Below, piece by piece: positions 10,807 through 23,300 of a DNA stretch of 64,000 nt. Origin of the DNA: Cinclus cinclus (lineage: Eukaryota > Chordata > Aves > Passeriformes > Cinclidae). The number at the start of each line of letters is the position of its first letter. The stretch's first letter is position 1. The translations under genes and the position numbers were made by a program. Location: the NCBI RefSeq assembly GCF_963662255.1, contig NC_085056.1:7444216-7508215 (forward strand). Direction: 5' to 3'. Below the pieces are notes generated by a model, which was given only the letters and a program-made list of their open reading frames with translations, did not search any database and was not told where the DNA came from.

Positions 10807-11089
10807 TCATACTGGGAAATATACATGTTAGAGGAGTATTACATTTGATACCTTAGTTAAAGTTTGGGGTTTGGGTTAAAACTTTTTTTAGATATGCACT
10901 TCTTTTTTTAGATATGGAGATGATCAAAGCATATAAAAGGTTTGAACACTGCGTAACAAGACATTTTTATACCTACTGTTTGTAATTGTTTGCCTGCATG
11001 GGCATTGGAAGTTCCATCTCCTTAAGAAGGGCATTTTGAGAACTGCACTTTTAGACTGTATTTTTGGACCATGGGGAAAGCTTGGAGGG

Positions 11090-12475
11090 GATTTGCTTAC
11101 TAAGAAGAAATTGATTATATGGTGGCTTTTGTATTGATTGAAGAAGTGGGGGAAATAGCCTCAGAATGGATCCTGCAATTAATGTCTGTTGCCAGGAAGG
11201 AAAATGGGGCAAAATACCAGATGTTGATCTGTTCTTTGCATTGCAGAATAATGATAAAGCTTGGAAGGAGTTGGGATTGATGACAGCAGACTCTCATGTT
11301 TTAGCACTAGAGAAATAAAAAGGAAGTGTAATGAAGAGAAAGAGGTGGAGAAGAGAAAGGAAAGAGGAAAAGATACCAGAAAAGGGATGGTAAATGTGTT
11401 TGATTGCCGTGATAGTTGGAAGGGCAGGAGGTAATGTGAGGGAATCAGATTTCATGTGGTAAATTGCCATCTAGTAGGAAAAGTTCAGTGTACTTACTGT
11501 AAGCAGAATGGACACTGGAAACAAATGCCCATAGAACCCAGAGCATAGGTAATCCTCAAAGATGGGAGGCTCCTCAAGTAGGAAGACTGCTTACACTCAA
11601 CTGGGATTTAGATGGAGAGGCAGCTGAGAACTCAAAAGAATCCCCAACGGAACTCCTGGTCACAGTAAATTTAGGGAGTGAAAAGGTAGAATATCTAATA
11701 GAGGAGCAACTTAGATGTAAAGGAGTCTTCAGTAAACAAAGCCCATCTATAGCTAGAGTCATAGGGAAAAGGAAATAAGGACATTCTTCCAGCCACTCAA
11801 ATTTGCAATTGGAAAGAGTTTTATAAAATTTCTGTACATATCCAAATGCCTAATGCCAACATTAGGAAGAGAATTAAGTAAATTAAATGCAAAAAGGACC
11901 TCTGAAGAAGGACAGATCCAAGTACATAAACCAGAAGAAAAAGCCCTGGGGGCACAAGTGTTTATGTTACAGGATCAGAAAGACCCGGAGAGGAAAAGAT
12001 ACCCAAAAAACTAGAAAATGGGGTGACTCCTCTCACGTAGGTGACTGGCAGTCCTGCAAGATCACAAGAAGCAAAACTGGTAACAATCCAATTAAAATCT
12101 GGCACCAGACCAGTAAAATGAAAACTACCCTGTTAAACTGGAATCTAGAAAAGGACTAGAGCCAAACATTGAGATTTATTAGCTTCGGATTGCTTCAGGA
12201 ATGCAGTCAGTTTAATACCCCAATTCCAGCAGTTAAGAAGCCCAACTCAGATGAGTATCAGCTAGTCCAAAATTTAAGAGCCATAAAGCTTGCACACAGG
12301 ATATGCATCAACCACATAAAGATACTAATCAATGGTTTAGGGCATTAGACCTGAAAGATACTCCCTTAAAAGATATCCTTTTGTATCCCACTGATGTCTG
12401 AATTCAGGAGCTGTTTGCATTTGAATGGGAGAACCCTCAGACAGGGGCTGTCAATGATGCTGGACTGTTTTACCA
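11090..12475 (+). mobile_element. decayed endogenous retrovirus, gag-pol remnant (gammaretrovirus-like)
   Basis: Fragments in several frames follow retroviral order on the plus strand. A possible matrix-like piece lies near 11140-11310. A lysine/arginine/glutamate-rich stretch follows at about 11315-11385, as at the end of gammaretroviral capsid. A nucleocapsid zinc knuckle at 11483-11530 keeps C-x2-C-x3-GH-W, but its fourth metal ligand reads proline. Protease-like similarity is seen at about 11625-11860, without a readable catalytic Asp-Thr-Gly. The start of reverse transcriptase lies at about 12095-12460, containing the tract before and including a LDLKD-type motif; the YxDD active site is absent. 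Stops and frameshifts interrupt every part and most of capsid is missing. No flanking LTRs were recognised. It is an inactive genomic fossil; gammaretrovirus-like (class I) is my best family assignment. Confidence 0.72.
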
Positions 12476-13355
12476 TAGGAATTTAAGAACAGCCATACAA
12501 TTTCTGGAAAACAATGTTAAAACTGTGTGTCCTTGGGACTGGAATGGGAGGCACAGTAAAAAGAAGAGTGAAGAAGAAATGAGAACTGTGTCCACAGTTC
12601 CAACTTCAAAAGGCTCAGTTTCAGCACAGCTGCTGACCTGGCAGAGAAATGCCATGGAATTGTAGGACCTAGCCACAATCTCCTCCTTGACACAGAGGTG
12701 ATAAATGTCTGGAACAGAGAGAATTCTCTTTGAGCTGCCACCCACTGGCACAGCTGGCTCAGCGATCCCTCAGAGCTGTTTTTATCTCTATGCAGCAAAT
12801 GCAAAGCCACGTATGGAACCCGTTAAACCCCTAAAAGTAAGAAATCCTGACCTCTCTGCCCACACCACAGCAGTCAACTAAAGCAGTCAGCTTTAACAAG
12901 CTGATGTTGCTTAAAAAGAAAGAAAGTGAAGGTCATTTTCCTAGCATCTCCTAGGTTAAAGGACCTTGTAATATTAACAACACTGAAGCTAACCACATCC
13001 TTGGGCAGATTCCTGCTGCAGGGTGATCACAGCAGGGTCGAAGGCACTAGAAATGAAACTGATGGGCTGTCTACACTCTGCATACCTCCACTGCAGTCTC
13101 CTGTCTGAGACAAATTCTGCTCATGAACTTGCAACTAAGCCATTGCTATTTCCATACAACTGTCCTTCCTGATGCACTTCGAAGCAAGACCCTGTCTAGT
13201 CATTACATCTGCCCACTGAAATGCTGGAGAACAAACCCAGCTGCTTTCAACAGGCAGTGCCCAAAATACACTGGAAAACTGCAGGTTTTGAATGGGTGGA
13301 ACAGGCTTTGGAAGACACCAACTGGCCAGAATAGAACTGGAGAGAATAAGCACAG
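12476..13355. other. intergenic stretch between the ERV remnant and the CNOT1 3' end
   Basis: No gene recognised. Degraded retroviral sequence may continue to the left, but I cannot align it. Short open frames on both strands lack any family signature. Confidence 0.5.
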
Positions 13356-13378
13356 TGGCACGTGCTGCATGTCATGAC

Positions 13379-13384
13379 TTTAAT
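13379..13384 (-). terminator. CNOT1: candidate distal poly(A) signal ATTAAA, CNOT1
   Basis: ATTAAA on the minus strand at the far end of a UTR-like block. The next bases downstream fall into unrelated intergenic sequence. The variant hexamer is common in long-UTR genes. Confidence 0.5.
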
Positions 13385-13719
13385 GTGTAACTACAGTATG
13401 CATACATACAAGAGTGGGTGAACTAAAGCCCAAGAACTAGAAAGGCTACAAAATACAACACGTGGACCAATACTTTACAAAACATTGAAAATCCTTACAA
13501 AATGGGCTGTATTGGTCCTTTGGATTTTTTGCTTTGTTTAATTTTTTCTTTCTTTTTTTTTTCCTTTTTTTGGGTTTTTTTTTACAAACTTATACTGTGT
13601 GGTCACAGGGGAGGGTGGGAAAAGGTCTAGATTTAACCCCTCATCTTTCAAAATTTACAACTGTCAAAAAACAAAACAAAAAAAAAAAAAAAAAAAGAAG
13701 CTATAGGCCTGGTCTCTGG

Positions 13720-13725
13720 TTTATT
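13720..13725 (-). terminator. CNOT1: candidate proximal poly(A) signal AATAAA, CNOT1
   Basis: Canonical hexamer on the minus strand, about 660 nt after the stop codon. Confidence 0.4.
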
Positions 13726-14384
13726 TACTGAAAACAGCTGACCCTCACCCAAAGGGCCTGTTTCTTCTCCAACAAAAAGGAGGCATTCTGTGACTGCCAC
13801 TTCACTTGCTGTCTATCAGCATTCAATGAGGGTGAGGGGAAAGCAACACTGAACCTTAACCCCTACCTCACCCCTCCTGTTCTCCACAGAATTCCCATAT
13901 TCCAAACACATCCACTTTTTTTTTAACAACTTAGTGATTTAAAGGTCCCCCATTCACATAAAGAAAAATAAGTTACTGGCTTTTCAATATTCTTTGGGAG
14001 TCTGGGAATGTCAGGACAAGGAGGTCTGTCCCAGACAAGTGCTTGGCATCAGCAGCTGCCCCTTTATTACAAGATGGACAGGCACCAGTTACCCACCTGC
14101 CTTTTACACAATTTGCACAAACCCAAAAGTCCAGACAAATGTTTCTGTTCCTTGTATTTACACTAGTTCAAATGATATTCACAGCATCTTCTGAAGTTTG
14201 GCCAAAAGTCAAAAAATTTGTTTCAAACTTTGGAACATGCCCACATAAGACTTTCACCCAGGGTCTGTTGTGTCTACCCAATCGAGGGGGCTGGGAAGGT
14301 CAGGAGGAGCCTTACAGAGTCTTCAGTCAGTTGATGGGACAGGACCTCCAGGCTGGCACTCTTACAACACGGGATGCAGCTCAT

Positions 14385-17300
14385 CTAACTGGCACCAGTC
14401 CCTTCCATAACTTGCTGGGCCTGCTTCTGCCCCATGCAGCACTGTGCAACCGACTGGAACAACCTGCACATAGAAACAAAGCCATGGTAGTTGCACTGAT
14501 GGCAGCAAATGAATGCCGTGACAGCACAAAAAAAAATTAATGTTCAAATGCTTCAGAAAAATAATTTTAATGATTCAGTGGTTAAGTTATACTCACTTCT
14601 CAATTTCTGGAGCACAGTGAACAAACTCATGGTTCCAGAACTTAAAGGCTGGATTTTTTATCAGCTCAATGAATGTAATAAGGAGACCCCAGGGATGAGG
14701 CCTATTTACAATCAGTCGTTCCAAGAGAACCCTGAAATCCAAAAGTAAGAACACTTAGAACTCAAAGATCAAAAATAAGAAAGGAAGGAAAGCATAAAGG
14801 TAAATTTAGGCCAGTAAAACGCCATCCCTCTCACCTGGTGATCTGCTCCTGGATGGCCTCTGTGTTGGCCTCTGCAAACAGGTAGAGCATGGTGCAGCTG
14901 AAGTAGTGGGTGTGACTGTTGGGGTAGCGCAGCTGGTTGGCGATGGCGTTCAGGAAGAGGTACCGGCCTGCAGGAGACAACACTGAGTACACAGCGCTTC
15001 CCTTGCACACAAAGGGGAATAAAGAAGCAACTAGTAGTGCTTCAGAATGATGTTTGGGAGCCTTATGGAGGTACATGAAACAAAAACAACTGAAGAGATG
15101 CGAAAGCTATCAATGAAGGCTGATGGAGAAGTAAGAATTAAATTCTTCACTGAAGGCATTTCTAGCTCCCTTGAATACTTTGAACTTTTGGTTAGAACAT
15201 TGCTCCTATATTTAGAGTTTAATACTCTAACGAAGCATTCATTTCTATGTATTCACTATCAGCTACAGGAAATTACAGAATCATCAAGATTGGAAGAGAT
15301 CTTTAAGACCATCAAGTCCAACCATCAAACCAGCACTACCCCTGTAACCCCATAACCACTAAATCACATCACCCAGCACCAGATCCAGATGTCTCAAACA
15401 CCTCCAGGAATGGCAACTCCACCACCTCCCCGGGCAGCCTATTCCAATACCAGACCACCCTAACAGTGAAAAATCCTTTTCTGGTATCTAACCTGAATCT
15501 TCCCTGTAACACCTTAAGGCCATTTCCCTCTTGCCCTCTCACTGCAGGCATGGTAGAAGACCCTCACTTCACTACAACAACCCTTCAGAGCTCAGCTCCC
15601 CGCTGAGCCTCCTCTTGTCAACTCTAAACACACCCAGCTCCCTCAGCCATTTCTCACAGGACAGGTTTTCTACACCTTTCACAAGCCTTGCTGCCCTTTG
15701 CTGGACATATTCCAGCACCTCAGTGTCCTTTTTAAAGTGAGGGCCCACTTGCTGCCTATGTTACATTGCATGAATTAGCAGTATTTCCAGCTCACCTTCA
15801 GTATCCAGGTCTACTGCCAAATTCTGGAAGATGTCCATGTGAGCTGAGTGAGTAATGGTGCTCATGGAGGGTGTGCTACCTTTGTTGTGAATGTGTGCAA
15901 TAGCTTGAGTACCTACGTAGAGCACTAGTGCATTAATCAGCTGGATGTTGTAGCGGTTGCCAGGTTCATTTGATACCTAATAGCAAAGATATGAAAAGCA
16001 TTAACAGTCAATATTCCTTCAGCACTCAAAGGTACAGCATGTACAACAACAGCATCCAAGTATCTTACTGATTTATCCAGAGGACAACACATTGGGACAT
16101 CCACAGATTCAATTTGGAATTTAGCCTTTTTAATACAGCATACACTAGAAAGCATATATTAATATTACAGCCCATATACATGTGTGGATATATATATATT
16201 ATATTCAAAAACATCAGCAAATATTGACACAACAGATTTGTTTTTACTCTCTGCCTGAAGGAAAACATCAGGTAAGGCAATGTGAATTCACCAGCAGTGC
16301 CAGATGCTGGCTAGAACATCCCCCTCATGTGAATGTTTCTGTCTGAAAAATTCTCTGAGGAAGTTCAACTTCAGACTCAAGCCTGCTGCAGGCCAAGAGA
16401 TGAGATGTCTGAAATAAAGATTTAGCCACAATTCTGAACTGGGCTTTAGCCAATTTTGCCTTTTTTACCCTTGAAGTATTGGCATGAGGATCCACACATT
16501 TCTGTAACAATTAATATATTTGGAGTCAAAATTTAATCAGATTCTAAAAAGTGCCAACACATCCTTCATCATATAAGAAGACTTATTTAGAGCATGCATT
16601 TTCACAGGCCTTCCTACTGCGTGGAACACATGCTAGCAAATACACCAAAAAAAATTCCTGCAGGAAAAGGACAGTGGCTGAACCAGTGACATCATTTGTA
16701 CCAAATTATTAAAACTGAGTGCCCACAGGAACATCAAAAACCTCAAACTTACTTGTAGGTTGCTTCGCAAGTCAGATAAAAAGGTGACTGGAGAACGGGT
16801 TTTGAGATAGGAATCCAAGTCTTTCTTGAACTGAGGTGGCATCACTCCAGTGAAATTTGTAAGTATTCGTGGAGCAATATTAATCTCACTTAACATGTCC
16901 ACCTGTTGACAGAAAACCCAGTCAACTAAACCATCAGCAATGAACAAATTGAAAAGCAGATCTATAAGCAATATTACATCAACTACTGATGCTGATTACT
17001 TTTTCCTTCCATCAGTGAAATGGCAACACCTGACTTCTGCAGATTTTAGAAGAGACTTGGTATCTAACATGCAAACTTATTACATGATGTCTTGAAGAAC
17101 TGAGAGGATAAAAAATTTCAGCGGTGAAGACCATAGGGAAATTCCATCACTGCCTTTGGGGTTTCCCCCATCTACACTCCAGACAGTCTGGTAGCTTCAA
17201 AGGGCACAAACATCCACACAAGTCAAGAACATTGCCTTCTTCAATGACAATGAGCAGCTTTGCTTCCATCACCCTGCACAGCTCAGTCAGAGAAGAGCAA

Positions 17301-20300
17301 CAGGACAGTGCTTTGGCAGTGTGAGAAAGCTTCCTTCTAATCATTCCAGGATTAGCTGCCTAGCAGATACCCAAAGATTTAATTAGATAATATTAACCTG
17401 GATAGAGAGTATTTTAAGTATTAAAGTTTCCTATTATCAAACTCCTTTGAAGTAAGTTCTACCTTTAGGTTGGGGGTGAAAGGGTCTGGAAGCCTCATGT
17501 TCCGTGGGAAGGCACTCAGGATCAGATTCCTTAGCTGAATACAGTTAGGTGGGATCACATCACAGAACCCATAGTGGTAGTCACAGAGAAATTCTGGGAA
17601 ATCATGCAACAAGACCAGCAACACACGCAGAGTGCCCTGTGAAATAAAATATTAAATATAAGAGGTGTGTAACTGTTGAAACTGTTCCAAAAAGCTTGGG
17701 GAGCCATCATTCCATATCATGTGGTGAACATTACCAGAAGGAAACTAATCTGAGAGGGCAGCCTGCTTCCCCCACAGTTTAAATTCAACTCTCACAGTTA
17801 GAAGAAAACAGCTAATTCTATTTTGCTGCCACAATACCTCTACTTTCAGACAACTTTGATTGGAAGCATCTATTAGTTGACTTTTTTTTTACCTTGTAAA
17901 GAATTTGCATAGGTTTGGTGAGTTCCACATTTCTAAGGAAAGGAGCCAAGTACTTGAACAGATCGATCAATAACTGGGCATACATAGGCCAACCCTGTCA
18001 AGAAAATAATAGCAGGTGGAATACATGCAATAAAGACCAGTTATCTTAATTTCAAAACTATAATTAGATTGATCTTTATAAAAACCTGGATGGAAGAGCT
18101 AGCAAGTGCCAGCTCAACCACTGAGTGCAGCACAGCTCATTTAAAGGGCTTCAGCTGCACACCGTTGTGCCATGGGTGTTTCCAGAACCCTCAACATGCC
18201 ATATTAAGCTGACAATATTTAGTCTAGAAGGAAGGCTACAGCTCCTCTAGACATTGGCAAAGGCATGTTTATCAAATTCAATTCACCCTGTGTTCCATAG
18301 TTATTGACACACAGACTCTCTTCCATGCAGTTAGGTTACTGTGAATATGGAAGACAACAAAAACAGAACAGCCATGCTACTAGTGCACTTCAAGAGATGT
18401 GAAACAGCACCACACCAGATAAACACCTGGGTGATCTTTTTAATTCAGAAAAGATAAACTGCAGCCACACCTTCTGCTGTGGTGTATGTGCCAGCATTCT
18501 TGCAATAAATATCCGATGGGAGATCAGTTCCAGCCAGGCATAAACAAAACCTGGAGCTTTTGTAGGCCTCAGGATGTGAAATGTGTTACTGAAAGAAAAG
18601 TTAGAGCAGGTTAGAAGTGCACAGCAATAAGATTGCTTTTCATAACATCGAGGGAAAAACACAGCCCTAAAAGCAAAGGCATTTGAGCATCTTGGGTTTT
18701 ACCAGACATCTTCCCTAAAACAAGCAAGTGGTCAGTCCACAGTAGAACCAGTTACTCCAAAGGTGATTAAGCCACCACAAAGAACAGTCAAATAGCCTTT
18801 AAATGAAAATCCTTGATCTTACCAAGAGAGGATGGGCACTGTGGCCAGTCCCAAATACATACCAGAAAGCTGTGAGTGTCTGGAAGTTGATGGTCTCCAG
18901 CACATGTTCAGGAGCATTTAATTCCAACAGCAACATGATGAAAATGCGATGGTAAGGAAGTTGCTGAAACTCACTCTGTCGAACATCATGGTCTTGCAGA
19001 AGAACTCCCACCACAATACCAAGAACCTAAAGAGGTTAAGCCATGTGGAGACCGCAAGAATTATTCTGCATCTCAGACTACAGATAATACTTTACACATC
19101 AGTAAAAAAAAATAAAAATATCAGTAGATTCTAACAAGAACCAAAAATCCTAGTTATTGGAAGTATTGCATAAACTTGTTTCAGCAATTCCCAACCACTA
19201 TGCTTTGCTCTCCCTGTCCCTTGGACCACAGTTACAATGACTGACTGGGCAGTATCTGAAGGTCTTAACTACCTATCAAGGTCTTAACTACCTACCTACC
19301 TACCATCCAGCAATAAGCCAAGTAGTGTAAGAGCAAAGGCAAGACCCTCACAACATGAGCGTAAGTACTCAGGAATCAACAACTTTAAAAGAGCAGCTGC
19401 TGACTTTTTCATTTCAAGGCACAAAGATGAATTTCAGATTGGTTTGAGATGAAATCTTTGTAAACAAGAAAGCCACGTGGTATCTTGATGATTCACTCAA
19501 AAGTTTACCAGTGACCAACCCATCTAAGTTCTCACCAGATACCTCTGTGAGCAGCCCACATTAAGGTCTGCACCTCAGGATTATCAAAGGTTTATCAGTT
19601 TTAGCAAAGGTACAGCTGACAACACTTTAAATGCAATGAGGACAAGAAGGATTCACAACCTTATTCAGGAGGTTGATCTTTGTGACTGTGTTGGTTGCCT
19701 CCCCAGAGTGCTTCACCAGCAGTGCAATGAGTCGCACAAAGGCATCCAGGTTGTGGTAGCACTTGGCCCGTATCATAGTGGGGTTGGCTGCAGGATTGTG
19801 CTGCTGCTCGGCCAGGGCTCGATAGCTGATCTCAACACACATTTCAGTGCACAGTCGGAAAAAACGGGTGATCAGGTCATCTGTTTTTAGGATCCCCTGC
19901 TGATGCATCTAACCAGGAAAGGAAGAGAATGTCAGCACCATAACCACAGACAGTTAATTTTACAATTTATTTCAAACAACACACCCTTTACAAAGCACCC
20001 GCCTTGACTGCCACAGTTAATTTTTGCCATACTCTCCTAAGACAGAAGTGTTTGCAAGGCAATTTGAGTGGCAACACAATTTTAGCGAACAAATTTATTC
20101 TCAAATACAATCCTTTGAATCCCAAATCTTTCCAACCATCAGCATAGCTGAGACGCCTGTTTCAGAATCAGTGCTGCCACCAGCATTCAGCCTTGCATGA
20201 GAACATGAGGAGTAAAAGCTCTGGGAGGAGCAGACCCCAGCTCCTAGCTTAGGAATCACCTCTAGGCTACAAGCCATCACAACCACCACTTTGCAGCCCC

Positions 20301-23300
20301 ATTCTGTACAAACAAACTGCATTTGGAAAGCAAATTTTCCTTACACGAACATTACATGCAGAGAAAGACTGGGTGGGCTTTTTTGCTTTGCATGGGGGTG
20401 TTGTTTTAATAATATACATATAAAAAACCCCAGAGACTTCATTTTATTTGTTAGCCACAGTATTAGAACCATCAAAATGAAACAAATTACACTGCACAAA
20501 ACTTGGGGGTTTTGAATAAAGCATCTTAATTCTAAACTCCTACTGGACCTAAAACTATAAAAACAGTTTAACTGTTAATTTGGAGACAACGTGGAGAACT
20601 TCTAGCACTTCTGGAGAAACTTTTTTTCTAAAAAGCCCAAAAAATTTAGGTATCTGCTTTCAAAGTTCTGTGCTTCTTTTTGTCTTACAAGAACAAGTAG
20701 GAAGGAAGCAACACTTCAATAGTCATTTGAGTTGGGCAATACAACCTTATTTAATGTAGTTATTACAAAATATTCCTTTAGAACTAATTACTAAAGCTTG
20801 TAAGTAAACAACTGGAAATAAACACTGCACTTCAATATATGTATGTGTTTCAAAACTGATCAAATATGTACAAAAGGTAATCAAACAAGTTGGATAAAGA
20901 GCAAAGTGGGACAAAAGTGTACTAAGTATTGTGAACACTCTATGATGAAGTGTGCTTTAGAAGCATGATTTAAAGTTAAAAAAGCGAGGTCACAGAACTA
21001 GGTAAAATATTTAAGATGTACGTTTAGGACAGTAGCAATTAAAAACATTACAAAAGTTTCATGCACTAGAAATCAGACCAACAGAAAGCTGTCTAAAACC
21101 AGTACATAAGGACACTAATATAAAATAAACACTGCATCAGTCACAATCTTCATGGATACTCTGAAGCTTGAGCTTCTTTTCTTTAGTAGCTGCAAAGTCT
21201 GCCGCCTATCTGTGGTAGTGTCACAAACTTAAAAAGAACACAATGCAAAAAGGCCATGTCAGGGGCTTTCTCAGAGCTGCAGCCAAGGAAGAGAATTTTA
21301 GGGGAGATGCCTGCAAATGCAGGAGTTTGTCACCACACATGCTGGGCTACTGAGGGACGTCCCTCCTCAATCACTCGTAGAAGGCACATGGTATGTGATG
21401 TTCACCATACCTGTTAAGGTGCTTCAGAGTGGCACGTTGGACATTGCTTAAATTTAGGCACCACTTCATTAGATGAAGTCTCAAGATTTCCTTATTAATG
21501 ATTTCACTTCGAAAAAGGATTCCCTTGCCCACATGACCTGAAACAATTTACCTGACTTTCTACTGGTGACGTCCTCCTGTAGGCTTTCAGAGCTTTTACT
21601 GTTACCCATAAGGAGCAACACCAGTACATTACAGAGCACGACAGAACTATTTCCAAGAGCTATTTCAGCTCAAGTTCTTTTTCCATCTCAGAACTCATGG
21701 TCTGAAGTGACAGCCTGTTGCTACAGTATCCGAAGAACGTGATTTGGTGGAGGACAGGGACTTGATCAAAAACAGAAATCTGACAGTAAACTGCCGTACA
21801 CCTGGAAGTTTCAAAAGGATGCCTAACACAGGTTATAACACTGCTTTAAAATTGAGGGCATCACACCCTACTTATGTTGAATAAAAAGCACCTTTCTTTC
21901 CAAAAGCTCTACCTGTCCAACAAACGCAGAGAATGCTTTGGTACTGTCACGGCCTGCTGCAGCTGAATGGTAGAGGTTCACCCACTCCCTCAGCAGGTAT
22001 TCTGCCTTCTCCCTCAGGCCTGGTGGGTCATCATACTCAGAAGCTTGGGAAATTCCTGAATGCATCATGAAATTAGGACCTCCATGAGCACGGTCAATCA
22101 TTGCTTCATAGTTTGATCGAACCACTTCCATCAGCTGAGGTAATCTAATGCAACAGACCAGAGCAAGAGCTGGGTTAGAATTCCTCCTCGTCCAGAAGGT
22201 ACAGGAACTGGAAACTCAGTCAAATAGAGTTGAAAGAAAGCAAATTATTTCTTATACTAGAACCTTCTATATTTCAGTCCTCACTGGAATTGCAGAAATA
22301 AGTCATGAAAGCAGATACATTTATGATGAAAGAAGGAACACTGAAATCACATAAGCTTTGAAGTTCCACTCCAATTTGTACAGTAGAGTGCTGCAGCAAA
22401 ACACAACAGGGACCAGAAGCAGCTTCTCTTCAGACTACAGGAGCCCTAAAATGCTCCCAGATAGGGAGATGCCAGTAGTGAACAGCCTGACTGGGGCACT
22501 GGACTTGGCTGCAGACAAAGTCAGGCCATACAGAGAGGACAGTCTATCCATGTCAACTGCAGATGAAAGGACTTTGGGATATCCTATTAGCAGCTGTGCT
22601 GGTAATGGCAACCACTGCCATCAGCCAGCTGCTGGTGGTTGCTCTCAATGCTATTCAAAGTTCTCCAAGCTCTAACTCAAGTCTTTCTCAAACCCAGCAA
22701 TAACTGCTTCCACCTTACGAATAGAAGGCCTACAAGTCCCACAAGTATTTCCAGGTGCTGTGTCAACATTTACTACCCAAATGGTTTGGGCAGTTTGCTG
22801 GTGGATGCATAAGCCATGTGAGACTGGTGGAGGACTGCTCTGTAAGCTTTAAACAGAATGGATTGTCCAACTGGACTACTTGTGATTAACAAATTAACAT
22901 ACTGACACCTAGATATACAAGACTTAAACAGGCAATAATATTCCATAAATTTGAGATAAAGCAGGAATTCAAACAAGTTTCTCACAGAATATTGGAGCAT
23001 AGTGCATGGAGAGATTTTCTTGCTTAAGCATTCAGTTTCACATGGTGCTGCAGCTGCCTCTATTTTGACTAAGATGAGCACATTTACATTAGAGTGACAG
23101 TTGAAACTAAGAAAGGACTGCTGTCTTAGGGAAAGTTTAAAGCTGTATGATATGAGACATTGCCTATATAATATGCAAATCATAAATGAGCACAAAAAAA
23201 AGTAATATATTGCACAATACTATAGCCTCACCCTTCCGGGGCATTTCCTCTGGAATGAGCATTAATTCTCATGAGTGTCTCAATGGTGTGAAACAGATCT

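Larger units (their letters stand above)
9790..10825 (+). other. SETD6: 3'UTR of SETD6
   Basis: Non-coding sequence after the TAG at 9787-9789. Two canonical poly(A) signals lie at 10516-10521 and 10801-10806, giving a short and a long predicted 3' end. Open frames within it have no family similarity. Confidence 0.65.
13360..14384 (-). other. CNOT1: 3'UTR of CNOT1
   Basis: About 1 kb downstream of the TAG at 14385-14387 on the minus strand. It includes a U-rich run (the A-run at 13663-13697 on the plus strand) and an A-rich counterpart near 13545-13585. Three candidate poly(A) signals are present on the minus strand: AATAAA at 14063-14068, AATAAA at 13720-13725 and ATTAAA at 13379-13384. The distal one would give the full-length UTR. 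Confidence 0.7.
14385..22144 (-). other. CNOT1: CNOT1 exons 38-48: C-terminal NOT1 superfamily domain
   Basis: Exons 22144-21913, 19908-19660, 19026-18863, 18588-18471, 17994-17893, 17636-17463, 16902-16753, 15976-15796, 14967-14835, 14731-14597 and 14463-14385. They encode residues about 1805-2376. In human this SHD (about 1830-2361) is the platform for CNOT2-CNOT3. Recognisable stretches include [57 protein letters not shown] and [19 protein letters not shown]. Confidence 0.95.

Noticed and set aside
22358..22675. 105-codon plus-strand open frame in a CNOT1 intron
   Set aside because: No recognisable domain, no splice or promoter context, and composition like the surrounding intron.
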